A stretch of 64,000 bases of DNA from Antedon mediterranea (lineage: Eukaryota > Echinodermata > Crinoidea > Comatulida > Antedonidae). The notes under the pieces were generated by a model, which was not told where the DNA came from, searched no databases, and saw nothing but the letters and a program-made list of their open reading frames with translations. Position numbers and translations under genes: made by a program. Positions 35,501-48,700 of the stretch are shown here, in pieces. The stretch is from the NCBI RefSeq assembly GCF_964355755.1, contig NC_092678.1, forward strand, positions 767,922 to 831,921, read 5' to 3'. Position 1 is the first letter of the stretch, and every line of letters begins with the position of its first letter.

Positions 35501-38500
35501 GTAAAGCTCTATTAAATGATAAGAGTAAAGCTCTATTAAATGATAAGAGTAAAGCTCTATTAAATGATAAGAGTAAAGCTCTATTAAATGATAAGAGTAA
35601 AGCTCTATTAAATGATAAGAGTAAAGCTCTATTAAATGATAAGAGTAAAGCTCTATTAAATGATAAGAGTAAAGCTCTATTAAATGATAAGAATAAAGCT
35701 CTATTAAATGATAAGAATAAAGCTCTATTAAATGATAAGAGTAAAGCTCTATTAAATTGTACTAGAGGGTGAGCTCGCTTCGCTCGCTCCCCTCTAGGAA
35801 GTGTAGACGATGGTTCTCGGAATGATAATGTTCTCCTTATACGTTTTCTGTCGGTTACCATTATTGAAAATGCTTGACATTCGTAAAACTAAACTACTTT
35901 GTTTCACAGTGTTTTAGATGATTAATAACATTTTAAAGTACAGTTTTTATTGTTTGGTAGGGCCCTTTGGGGAGGCGGAGGTCATTTGAGGGAGGTGCTT
36001 ATTCGAGGGATATATGTTAAATTTTGTAGTTTTAATAATATGGTAACATTTATAATAAAATGAAATCCTCTAATAGATATGAAAAGTGCTAAAAAAGAAT
36101 AACAAATGCTTGGTAAATTGTAGATAACAGTGCGGTGAATTCTACTACAAATAGTATAATTGTGTTGTTATAAATATGTGGATGGACGTTTATTAGATAG
36201 TTGGGTTGTTGGGGGGGGGGGGGGTTATTATTCAAAGTGATGTTTTATTGGAGAGGCGTTTATTCAAATGAATACCATCCTAATAATTATTAATACATTA
36301 TTTAATTTAATCATCTTTTGAAACTAACTGCCGTGACAGAGTGGGCCCAAGAAAGAAGAACTTACGGCTTGCAACATGGGCAGACATCTCGGTCCTAACG
36401 GGACACAGGAAGATAGCCTACAGTTATTCCTGCAAGCTTACTCAATAAAACTCAGCTATCGGGATTTCACTCGAAAAATGTCTTATCATCAAATCTCCCT
36501 ATGTAATTTTATAATACTATTCCCCACAATATATTCTGATTCTTTATGGCGTATATTTAATTTGATCTTTATTAATTTGCAGTATAATTCCTATTATTTA
36601 ACTACTGTACCTTCACACACGCGCGGTATGTTTTAAAATAAACAAAAAACTGAAATGGCTATGATTATATCTGATTTTTTTTTCGTCTTCCAAAGGGACA
36701 TTGTATTGATTGATGGAAAGTGCCTGTTTCCAGTCACCTTTAGGGTCAAATCTATTATTTTAACTGCTCCCTTGTGTATAAAAGAGAGAAAATATTTGAA
36801 ACCAGGTTGTTGCAAGGTGAACTTATCTTAAACCCGGAAATTACTTTGACCGGGAAGAATTGAAATTGAGATGAAAATCTAATGTTGAAATCATAAATTG
36901 TGTTAAAAAACTCTTTATAATATCTTCCTAAGATAGAAATATGGAACAATAGCGTCGCTGTGAACACTAATGTTATCAAATCTACGTTTCGCGTTACATC
37001 TCAGATAGATAAGGTAGGTATCCAAGGCGGAGATTTGTACCGAAGTTTTTGCATTGTGCTCGCCTATGTCAGAATTAACCATAATTTATATATAGATGTG
37101 AAAAAAATGTGATGTGCCCTGCATATATGGACATGTTATATCACTAACATATTTGGGCACTTTTTTTTCTCAAACTAACTTGTTAGTGTAGATAGAGGTT
37201 ACCTTGAGCCGATATGTTCCGAGTTCCCGTCCCCGTAGCCTCATTGTATTCCTCGGCTTGTTTCTTAGTTTTCCTATTCACATTCACAACTTCCATGCAT
37301 TGGATAAGTTCTAATGCCTTCAGATCAGCAGCGTATTCTGGTGACTCAAGTGACTGTAAATACAAAATAAATAGTAAAAATAATTACTTTTTATAGCTTG
37401 GAATCTAGTCTTTTAAACTACAATATTCCTATTGCCTTTAGGAGCTGTAGCTTGGTGGTTAACATGCTTGCCTTCCAATCCCAACGTCCGGGGTTCAATC
37501 CTGACCTACTGCCAGGGTTGTAACTCACAACTCTTTCAACTCCACTCTCTAAGACTCAAATGAGACTTAGTTTATAAGCAAACTAAATTATTAAATAGTT
37601 TATCCATCCTGTAATTAGTGAGTAACACGCTGTTGGATGCGTATGAAAAAAAAAAGAAAAAAAACCGAGGACCAGTGACAGATCCAGGATGAGGTAGTAG
37701 GGCCAAATATTTGTAAAGTGTTGAACTTAACCTAATGTCCTTTAGGGGCCTGTAATTAAAGGTGTTGAAAGGGCCTCCACAATATTTTCACTCAGTTATT
37801 ATTTTAAATGAAGTTTAACAAAACAGATAAAAGAGTTTCTTAAATACCTTGATTTTTTCAAGCAACAGAGCAATCAATAAATCATACACCTCCCATTGTT
37901 CATAATTATAGGCCCACTTAACAAACTTGACAACAGCACTTAAGGTGACCCCATCCTCACCAGCGCAAGCCATCTCCATTACAGTTCTATCCAAGACAAC
38001 GCCAGAAAGGGTCACGTCACTGATTGTGCTGGGAGCCGTTCTCGGATTTTTACCCCCTCCACCTGTGGCAGAAAAAAGTTTATATTAATAAAAATGGCAT
38101 TGTAACTAATTAGCTATAATTTCCATCTACCTATCATAGGAATCCTGTTGTGTTGTGTGCTGAACACAACAAATTCTGAATGACTCGGATAGACTTTCTT
38201 TATCAGTGCTTCTACGAATGGATGACTTTTGGAAGCAGGAACGCTAGTAGACCAAACCCAATACCGGTTTGATTAAAAAAATTCTAGAAATTTCCTCATG
38301 ACTCTTAATCATCTCATTTCAATTGTGCCTTAATCAATTAACTCATGAACCTCATTTATTAAAAGGAATTGAAATTTGTTTTTTTCATACCAGAGATTAT
38401 TTCCATTCCGGCAAAGAACATTTCAGTGAACGTGTCCAGAATGTAATCTTCAGAGTCAGCTGCCGGAGGGCTAGTGAGCAAAGTGCGACGAGTACTATCA

Positions 38501-41500
38501 CTTAGTGTATCCAACAATGCTAAGAACTGGGCTGCACTGCCCTCAAACATGTCCGATAACAGTTTCTCAACTGGTGTTCTAGGCCATGGAAGCTGAAAGT
38601 AAATAGTCAAAATTATTAGTATTTTGGCGGTAAACATTTCATTGTTGAAAAGTTTCATTAATTATGGATTAATGGATTAAACACAGTTAAATTTCATGTA
38701 CGCTATGTGCTTCAAGAGAGAAGTAAAGTTAGATTGAGAAATGTTATTATTGAAATATAACAGTACTTTATCACATTTTTTAAAATAAAAAACCTAAATA
38801 TTAAATTAAACTACTGTTGGTGTTCTGTTTTATAGACAGAAATAAAATAATGAAGGTGGAATAAGAAAAAAATCTTTAGTTTAAAGTTAAAAACACAAAA
38901 ATGAAGACGGTGCTGCCTGTTAAAAAAATGAACATTTAGTTACATTTTAGTTACATTTTATAGAAGTTTATATAGTGTGTTTATTCACAAATCATCAAAG
39001 AATTAACATATAGAATGAGCTGGACTAAATGTTAGGTACATAATACCTATGCTGATGTTAAGAATAGCTGAATTAGTGACAGTTTAACAGAATTATTCAC
39101 CAAATGTTATATTAATATTAGTTCCCATAATGAAAGAAAGGTGCATAATGATCGAAAGCTCTAAAGAAGTAAATTTCACATTTAAACAAATTCTAACTTA
39201 TACAATTCTGTAGAGAGGTTAATAGTAGAATGTTTAAATTGTTAGAATGGTGATAAGTACGATGCACTCATGTGTGACATTACTCACTGATCCCGGTTTT
39301 TTGTAAAGGTCGTCTAGTCTTTGTTTAGACGTTTTATGCCAAATTAATCTACCATCGCTTGCTACTAACGTCATCACACGCACTTCCGTTGGCTAAATAA
39401 TCGCATTTGTTGCAAAGACAAAATTTTAAGTATAAAAACTCACCAGTTAAAAAGCTCATGTATTACAAAAAAAATAATTATTGGCAAAAATAAAACCCTT
39501 GAATGTAAAATATATATATAAAATGAAAATGATTATGCTTGAAAATCGTTTAATAAGCAAATCCTAATATATACTGTATGATACCATGCATGTAAGGTTG
39601 TTAATTTAGCAAATTTATTAATAAAAATAATTTTAATATTTATTTTAATCATGTAACACAAAAAGCTGAACTAATATTCCATATTTGGAAGTGAATACCA
39701 GTAAATATTTATACAACAATATTTACAATTCAATAGTGAACATTGTTAATTAGCAAAGTAATATTAATGCGAGCTTTGGTTTTGGGACGACAGACGGTAT
39801 TTAAACAGACTCTGACGGTTATGGAATGTCAGACAGATACTTGTTCAACTTGTCACAATCCGCATTTCTTCGTTTACAACCCTAAAAAATAAGCTTGTTA
39901 ATATCAACATGGACGATTTGATGATGTCATCATTGTGGCGTATTTACCGACTGGGCATCTTTTATGTTACTCCTGGTCTTTGGCCGTAGAAGTCCTTTGG
40001 GTCTTTTACGAGTATCAAACACTGTTCGTTTGTACACCATTATACCAAGCTGAAATAAATCAAAAACATCTATGTACAAAGGTTGGTAAGAGAAGATGAT
40101 GACGAGGACCTAATAAAATGTTGATAGATGCAGTGAGTGAGGACACCTAAAGGCCAGACAGCGAGAGAAGGTTGTACATGTTTTCCCGACGACCTAAAAA
40201 CTATGCCTGACACAAGATACAACAACATCGTTGTACAACGCTGTCTGAGTTGGCCTTAAGAGTCAAGAGGATCTAATAAAATGTTAATGGATGTAATAAG
40301 TGAGGACGTTCAGAATGAAGGGATAGACAAGTAAGCTAAATGAAGGGATAGACAAGTAGGCTAAATGAAGGGATAGACAAGTAGGCTAAATGAACGGATA
40401 GACAAGTAGGCTAAATGAAGGGATAAACAAGTAGGCTAAATAAAGGGATAAACAAGTAGGCTAAATGAAGGGATAGACAAGTAGGCTAAATGGAGGGATA
40501 GACAAGTAGGCTAAATGAAGGGATAGACAAGTAGGCTAAATGAAGGGATAGACAAGTAGGCTAAATGAAGGGATAGACAAGTAGGCTAAATGAAGGGATA
40601 GACAAGTGGGCTAAATGAAGGGATAGACAAGTAGGCTAAATGAAGGGATAGACAAGTGGGCTAAATGAAGGGATAGACAAGTAGGCTAAATGAAGGGATA
40701 GACAAGTAGGCTAAATGAAGGGATAGACAAGTAGGCTAAATGAAGGGATAGACAAGTAGGCTAAATGAATGGATAGACAAGTAGGCTAAATGAAGGGATA
40801 GACAAGTAGGCTAAATGAAGGGATAGACAAGTAGGCTAAATGGAGGGATAGACAAGTAGGCTAAATGAAGGGATAGACAAGTAGGCTAAATGGAGGGATA
40901 GACAAGTAGGCTAAATGAAGGGATAAACAAGTAGGCTAAATGGAGGGATAGACAAGTAGGCTAAATGAAGGGATAGACAAGTAGGCTAAATGAAGGGATA
41001 GACAAGTAGGCTAAATGGAGGGATAGACAAGTAGGCTAAATGGAGGGATAGACAAGTAGGCTAAATGGAGGGATAGACAAGTAGGCTAAATGGAGGGATA
41101 GTCAAGTAGGCTAAATGAAGGGATAGACAAGTAGGCTAAATGAAGGGATAGACAAGTAGGCTAAATGAAGGGATAGACAAGTGGGCTAAATGAAGGGATA
41201 GACAAGTAGGCTAAATGAAGGGATAGACAAGTAGGCTAAATGAAGGGATAGACAAGTAGGCTAAATGGAGGGATAGACAAGTAGGCTAAATGGAGGGATA
41301 GACAAGTAGGCTAAATGGAGGGATAGTCAAGTAGGCTAAATGAAGGGATAGACAAGTAGGCTAAATGAAGGGATAGACAAGTAGGCTAAATGAAGGGATA
41401 GACAAGTAGGCTAAATGAAGGGATAGACAAGTAGGCTAAATGGAAGGATAGACAAGTAGGCTAAATGAAGGGATAGACAAGTGGGCTAAATGAAGGGATA

Positions 41501-44500
41501 GACAAGTAGGCTAAATGAAGGGATAGACAAGTAGGCTAAATGGAAGGATAGACAAGTAGGCTAAATGAAGGGATAGACAAGTGGGCTAAATGAAGGGATA
41601 GACAAGTAGGCTAAATGAAGGGATAGACAAGTGGGCTAAATGAAGGGATAGACAAGTAGGCTAAATGGAGGGATAGACAAGTAGGCTAAATGGAGGGATA
41701 GACAAGTAGGCTAAATGGAGGGATAGACAAGTAGGCTAAATGGAAGGATAGACAAGTAGGCTAAATGAAGGGATAGACAAGTGGGCTAAATGAAGGGATA
41801 GACAAGTAGGCTAAATGGAAGGATAGACAAGTAGGCTAAATGGAGGGATAGACAAGTAGGCTAAATGAAGGGATAGACAAGTAGGCTAAATGAAGGGATA
41901 GACAAGTAGGCTAAATGAAGGGATAGACAAGTGGGCTAAATGAAGGGATAGACAAGTAGGCTAAATGAAGGGATAGACAAGTAGGCTAAATGAATGGATA
42001 GACAAGTGGGCTAAATGGAGGGATAGACAAGTAGGCTAAATGAAGGGATAGACAAGTAGGCTAAATGGAGGGATAGACAAGTAGGCTAAATGGAGGGATA
42101 GACAAGTAGGCTAAATGAAGGGATAGACAAGTAGGCTAAATGGAAGGATAGACAAGTAGGCTAAATGGAGGGATAGACAAGTAGGCTAAATGAAGGGATA
42201 GACAAGTAGGCTAAATGAAGGGATAGACAAGTGGGCTAAATGAAGGGATAGACAAGTAGGCTAAATGGAAGGATAGACAAGTAGGCTAAATGAAGGGATA
42301 GACAAGTAGGCTAAATGGAAGGATAGACAAGTAGGCTAAATGGAGGGATAGACAAGTAGGCTAAATGAAGGGATAGACAAGTAGGCTAAATGAAGGGATA
42401 GACAAGTGGGCTAAATGAAGGGATAGACAAGTAGGCTAAATGAAGGGATAGACAAGTAGGCTAAATGAATGGATAGACAAGTGGGCTAAATGGAGGGATA
42501 GACAAGTAGGCTAAATGAAGGGATAGACAAGTAGGCTAAATGGAGGGATAGACAAGTAGGCTAAATGAAGGGATAGACAAGTAGGCTAAATGGAGGGATA
42601 GACAAGTAGGCTAAATGGAGGGATAGACAAGTAGGCTAAATGGAGGGATAGACAAGTAGGCTAAATGAAGGGATAGACAAGTAGGCTAAATGGAGGGATA
42701 GACAAGTAGGCTAAATGGAGGGATAGACAAGTAGGCTAAATGGAGGGATAGACAAGTAGGCTAAATGGAGGGATAGACAAGTAGGCTAAATGAAGGGATA
42801 GACAAGTAGGCTAAATGGAGGGATAGTCAAGTAGGCTAAATGGAGGGATAGACAAGTAGGCTAAATGGAGGGATAGACAAGTAGGCTAAATGAAGGGATA
42901 GACAAGTAGGCTAAATGGAGGGATAGACAAGTAGGCTAAATGGAGGGATAGACAAGTAGGCTAAATGGAGGGATAGACAAGTAGGCTAAATGAAGGGATA
43001 AACAAGTAGGCTAAATGGAGGGATAGTCAAGTAGGCTAAATGGAGGGATAGACAAGTAGGCTAAATGGAGGGATAGACAAGTAGGCTAAATGGAGGGATA
43101 GACAAGTAGGCTAAATGGAGGGATAGACAAGTAGGCTAAATGGAGGGATAGACAAGTAGGCTAAATGGAGGGATAGACAAGTAGGCTAAATGAAGGGATA
43201 AACAAGTAGGCTAAATGGAGGGATAGACAAGTAGGCTAAATGAAGGGATAGACAAGTAGGCTAAATGAAGGGATAGACAAGTAGGCTAAATGAAGGGATA
43301 GACAAGTAGGCTAAATGGAGGGATAGACAAGTAGGCTAAATGAAGGGATAGACAAGTAGGCTAAATGGAGGGATAGACAAGTAGGCTAAATGAAGGGATA
43401 GACAAGTAGGCTAAATGGAAGGATAGACAAGTAGGCTAAATGAAGGGATAGACAAGTAGGCTAAATGAAGGGATAGACAAGTAGGCTAAATGAAGGGATA
43501 GACAAGTAGGCTAAATGAAGGGATAGACAAGTGGGCTAAATGAAGGGATAGACAAGTGGGCTAAATGAATGGATAGACAAGTAGGCTAAATGAAGGGATA
43601 GACAAGTAGGCTAAATGAAGGGATAGACAAGTAGGCTAAATGAAGGGATAGACAAGTAGGCTAAATGAAGGGATAGACAAGTGGGCTAAATGAAGGGATA
43701 GACAAGTAGGCTAAATGGAGGGATAGACAAGTAGGCTAAATGAAGGGATAAACAAGTAGGCTAAATGAAGGGATAGACAAGTAGGCTAAATGAAGGGATA
43801 GACAAGTAGGCTAAATGAAGGGATAGACAAGTGGGCTAAATGAAGGGATAGACAAGTAGGCTAAATGAAGGGATAGACAAGTAGGCTAAATGAAGGGATA
43901 GACAAGTAGGCTAAATGGAGGGATAGACAAGTAGGCTAAATGAAGGGATAGACAAGTAGGCTAAATGAAGGGATAGACAAGTAGGCTAAATGGAGGGATA
44001 GACAAGTAGGCTAAATGGAGGGATAGTCAAGTAGGCTAAATGAAGGGATAGACAAGTAGGCTAAATGAAGGGATAGACAAGTAGGCTAAATGAAGGGATA
44101 GACAAGTGGGCTAAATGAAGGGATAGACAAGTAGGCTAAATGAAGGGATAGACAAGTAGGCTAAATGAAGGGATAGACAAGTAGGCTAAATGAAGGGATA
44201 GACAAGTAGGCTAAATGAAGGGATAGACAAGTAGGCTAAATGAAGGGATAGACAAGTGGGCTAAATGAAGGGATAGACAAGTAGGCTAAATGAAGGGATA
44301 GACAAGTAGGCTAAATGAAGGGATAGACAAGTAGGCTAAATGAAGGGATAGACAAGTGGGCTAAATGAAGGGATAGACAAGTAGGCTAAATGAAGGGATA
44401 GACAAGTAGGCTAAATGAAGGGATAGACAAGTAGGCTAAATGGAGGGATAGACAAGTAGGCTAAATGAAGGGATACACAAGTGGGCTAAATGAAGGGATA

Positions 44501-45691
44501 GACAAGTAGGCTAAATGGAAGGATAGACAAGTAGGCTAAATGGAGGGATAGACAAGTAGGCTAAATGGAGGGATAGACAAGTAGGCTAAATGGAGGGATA
44601 GACAAGTAGGCTAAATGGAGGGATAGACAAGTAGGCTAAATGGAGGGATAGACAAGTGGGCTAAATGAAGGGATAGACAAGTGGGCTAAATGAAGGGATA
44701 GACAAGTAGGCTAAATGAAGGGATAGACAAGTAGGCTAAATGAAGGGATAGACAAGTGGGCTAAATGAAGGGATAGACAAGTAGGCTAAATGAAGGGATA
44801 GACAAGTAGGCTAAATGAAGGGATAGACAAGTAGGCTAAATGGAGGGATAGACAAGTAGGCTAAATGAAGGGATACACAAGTGGGCTAAATGAAGGGATA
44901 GACAAGTAGGCTAAATGGAAGGATAGACAAGTAGGCTAAATGGAGGGATAGACAAGTAGGCTAAATGGAGGGATAGACAAGTAGGCTAAATGGAGGGATA
45001 GACAAGTAGGCTAAATGGAAGGATAGACAAGTAGGCTAAATGAAGGGATAGACAAGTGGGCTAAATGAAGGGATAGACAAGTAGGCTAAATGGAGGGATA
45101 GACAAGTAGGCTAAATGGAAGGATAGACAAGTAGGCTAAATGGAGGGATAGACAAGTAGGCTAAATGGAGGGATAGACAAGTAGGCTAAATGGAGGGATA
45201 GACAAGTAGGCTAAATGGAAGGATAGACAAGTAGGCTAAATGAAGGGATAGACAAGTAGGCTAAATGAAGGGATAGACAAGTAGGCTAAATGGAGGGATA
45301 GACAAGTAGGCTAAATGGAGGGATACACAAGTAGGCTAAACGAAGGGATAGACAAGTAGGCTAAATGAAATCACTGTGTTCCGTCACAAGTATAATACCA
45401 GAAACAAGTCAAAGTTCTCAAACATTTATTTGTTTATTTGTACAAAAATGCTTACCTTGACAGCAGCTTGTCTGAAGATATCCTCAATCTGCGGGCTACA
45501 CGCTGCTGAGCTGATCTTTTCCAATTGACTCAAGTCATTCACCTTTGATAGAGCACGTCTAGCAAAGCTCTGTCAATACCAAACATATAAATAGTAATAC
45601 AGTTAAACAGAAGGGACTATATTATGACAATAACTAGTGGTGTTTGTTTGTTGTTTGTGTTTGTTCTTGTATGTAAGATTGATTAAATCAA

Positions 45692-45754
<63 letters not shown>

Positions 45755-48700
45755 GTGATGATGACGATGATGATGATATGTGTATGTTTGTGATAATGAT
45801 CTGATGATGTATTATGAACTTAAAGAGAAATAAATATTACTTTTGGCTTGACTTTGACTGTGAACCAATTATAAAGAAAATGTTTTACTCTCAGTACAGT
45901 GTTTACCTCAGCTTCAGGCCCAGCTTTGCAGTCATAATAACACTGGCACACAGCAGTGTACAGGGTTGACCTCCAAGGCAGGTATCTGACTGCTAACAAG
46001 GGTACTGAGTTCTCCATACACATACAAGCCCACAACAGGTACTCCAACACCTACAACATAACAAATATGTTAATATATAACACCTAAATAATTTCATGTC
46101 CTTTGATTGGACGATTGTGGGTCACATGGCATGCAATAGTATCATATTTTAACAGTTCTTAACATTACAATTTGTATTTCATACTCCTTAGGATCTACGC
46201 ATTGTGCATATCTCATGTTTAGCTTAAAGAATAGGAATTTTTCGATTTGAGATGGCCTAGGATCTACACATTGTTCTATGGATCATGACATAGAATCCTC
46301 TGAGTGTATCCACATGCGCACAATATGATTCCTAGGTCATCAAAAGTAGCTTCTTAATGCTTTACCTTAGAGGAATGGCCTAGAGTCATCATGTGTCTTG
46401 AAACACTGTAAATATGGATAGTACCTGAAAGACAGGTAATATTAATACAACTTATTACCTCTTTCATATCAACTAGAAAAACTCCAAAGACATGTCATGG
46501 GTGTTTTCCGAGTGATCTTACCCACTATTGATCTTATGATCACTTGGGAAAAAGCTCACGATGTTATACAGATATCTGAACAGTAAATATTAATACAACC
46601 TAATTTACTTATTTCAGATGAAAAACATAACAAATGCATCAAATTAATCAGTATACCATAGTTACAGAAACTACAGACAGACAGACGTTTATTTCATTCT
46701 GTCTGTTATTTCAGCAGGTTGGTAATAGCACTGTGTCTTGGTAGTTGATATGCTTGCTTACAAATCCCAGGGTCTTCATTCTGTCCGTTATTTCAGCAGG
46801 TTGGTATTAGCACTGTGTCTTGGTAGTTGATATGCTTGCTTACAAATCTTTGTTATTAAGTCTTTGGTTCAAATTCTGTCAAAGTTCCAGGATTTTTCTG
46901 ACAGTCGACAATACACAGGTTTAGAAAGCATGGATTTCTCATATCATAATTGATCATGACGTGAGTTGGATGGTATTCAAGATTTTTTAAATAAGCAAGA
47001 ATTTAATAAGTTTGTTTTACTTAATTATTAACTTACCATTGTACACTAACCAACAAAGCGTTTCTCTGTTGAGAACAATTTGAGTAATGAGACGAAGAAA
47101 GGCGAGAAGTTTGAGACATTTGCTCACAGATTCTGTGTTTTGCAGCTTAGAATCAGATTGTAACACTAACTGGTAGTTGCAGATGCTTTTACCATACAGA
47201 GCACGAAACTAAAACATAGCCAGATAAAACAAAGTATGACAACAATTTAATCTTACTTAAGTCATCAACAGATATGGTTAAACTTTATTCCTTCCTTCAC
47301 AGGGAATTCACAAGTTCAAGAATATAATAATGATGAAATGAGAAACATTAAAAATTTAAGAAAGAAAAACATCAAACAGATTATCTATGAAAATGTTCAT
47401 AATAATATCGTATCCAAGTAGGAATAAAAAGGGTGTTCTTTCTTTACGCAGCATAGTTTATTTAATTTTAGTCTGGTAATGATATTTGGAATTTGTCATT
47501 AACCCTTGACATTTGATTCCTATCCTGTAAAATCACATCACGTATTATTTGGGACCTTTTGCAAAACCTACGATTATGACTACCCATTGATACATTGTGT
47601 CAAACCTGTGTCAAGGGTCAAGGAATCCTAATGACCTCCAGACAGTAAATATAAGGCTCCACATTTATCAAGTTGAATATAATGTTTATTGAATGGATGC
47701 GAGACTATGGTATCCTTACAGTTAAACTTGCATGATCAGTTTCCAAACCATCTGGAAAGAAGATGTGTTTGACAGATTTGATATCAACTATATCTTCAAT
47801 ATGTTGATCTCCAAACTCATCTAGATATTGACCATAACACTGCCAAACAGCCAGGTTGTACTCCTGAAATATTTTATTTGAACCATATTTAATTAGGGTG
47901 ACCCATCCAGCAATTGCTGATCATTTGGGACCCTCAGTCTACAGTGGTTTAATGCACAGGGCAAAGGCCCCTGCTTTAGCACTCCTAAAGGGGCCCTTCG
48001 ACGCTGGGTAGTTGCATTGAACTGCTCATACTCTTGGCCCCTATAAGCTCCGAGGGCCCTGGGTTTAGTCAGTGAGTAATATGTATTATAAATCTATGTG
48101 TACATTCAACTCTAGTCTCCCAATAATGTAAACACTTGGTTGGGCATAATAGGTGTGGTTTCACAGACATTCTGATAATCTAGTAGTATGTTATTACTAA
48201 TGGTAAACCAGACCTTTGGGTTTTGAGAGAGTTTCCAGAGAGTCCAGTATTTGGGAGGAGAAGACTGTATGAAGTTATATACATTAGTACATCATCAGCA
48301 GAGGCCTACGTAACTTAGTACTTACTTTAATTGAAACAAGAAAATCACCCATTTCAATTAGTTTTTGCTGGTATAAAACTTTTGGCAGTCGACCTTCAAA
48401 TGAGTTCCACAATTTGAATAGTGAATCAGACCTTTTATGTACAAAAGAAATTGTTTAAACATTTATATGAATGGCCAGTGCCATTCCTTTTTAACGCCAC
48501 AGTCAAAAACTCATGCCTCCTATTCCTAATCCTATCTATAATGTCAGCCTACGCCTACCATAGGTAGAGGCATTAATTGAGTTGCAATTAAGTAGGGCTT
48601 GCCTAAATAGACTTGTTTATTAATATCCTAGCTAGTAGGCTAGGGCCTATGCCTAGGCCTATTCATTATTTATTATTAATAATAATAATACTAGGCCTAG

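Larger units (their letters stand above)
33097..38592 (-). other. CFAP54: CFAP54 exons 10-16 (residues 382-839)
   Basis: Exons: 38592-38391, 38062-37848, 37353-37203, 35002-34935, 34582-34448, 34143-33954, 33509-33097. Begins LPWPRTPVEKLLSDMF. Includes the helical FVKWAYNYEQWEVYDLL, MYWCGLNNVDPGVTAEVA and, in the long exon 16, SLYTATILVQGAREQLV and LELLFMYHRVCIKLV. These TPR-like helices are typical of the family. Exon phases after each exon: 1,0,1,0,0,1,0. Introns carry family A foldbacks, a 24-bp array (35.3-35.8 kb) and a decayed partial copy of exon 16. Confidence 0.93.

Noticed and set aside
35194-35861. Repeat protein candidates (NDKSKALL, LLLSFNRA) on both strands
   Set aside because: Artefact of a stop-free 24-bp minisatellite; no splice sites or homology support a gene.
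37440-37515. Possible tRNA gene (TAGCTTGGTGG and GGTTCAATCC boxes)
   Set aside because: The acceptor and anticodon arms do not pair, and related copies with the same body occur elsewhere; a tRNA-derived SINE fits better. The same applies to 18.9 and 23.5 kb.
40316-45370. CRISPR-like array
   Set aside because: Units are contiguous with no unique spacers, and the locus is an intron of an animal gene.
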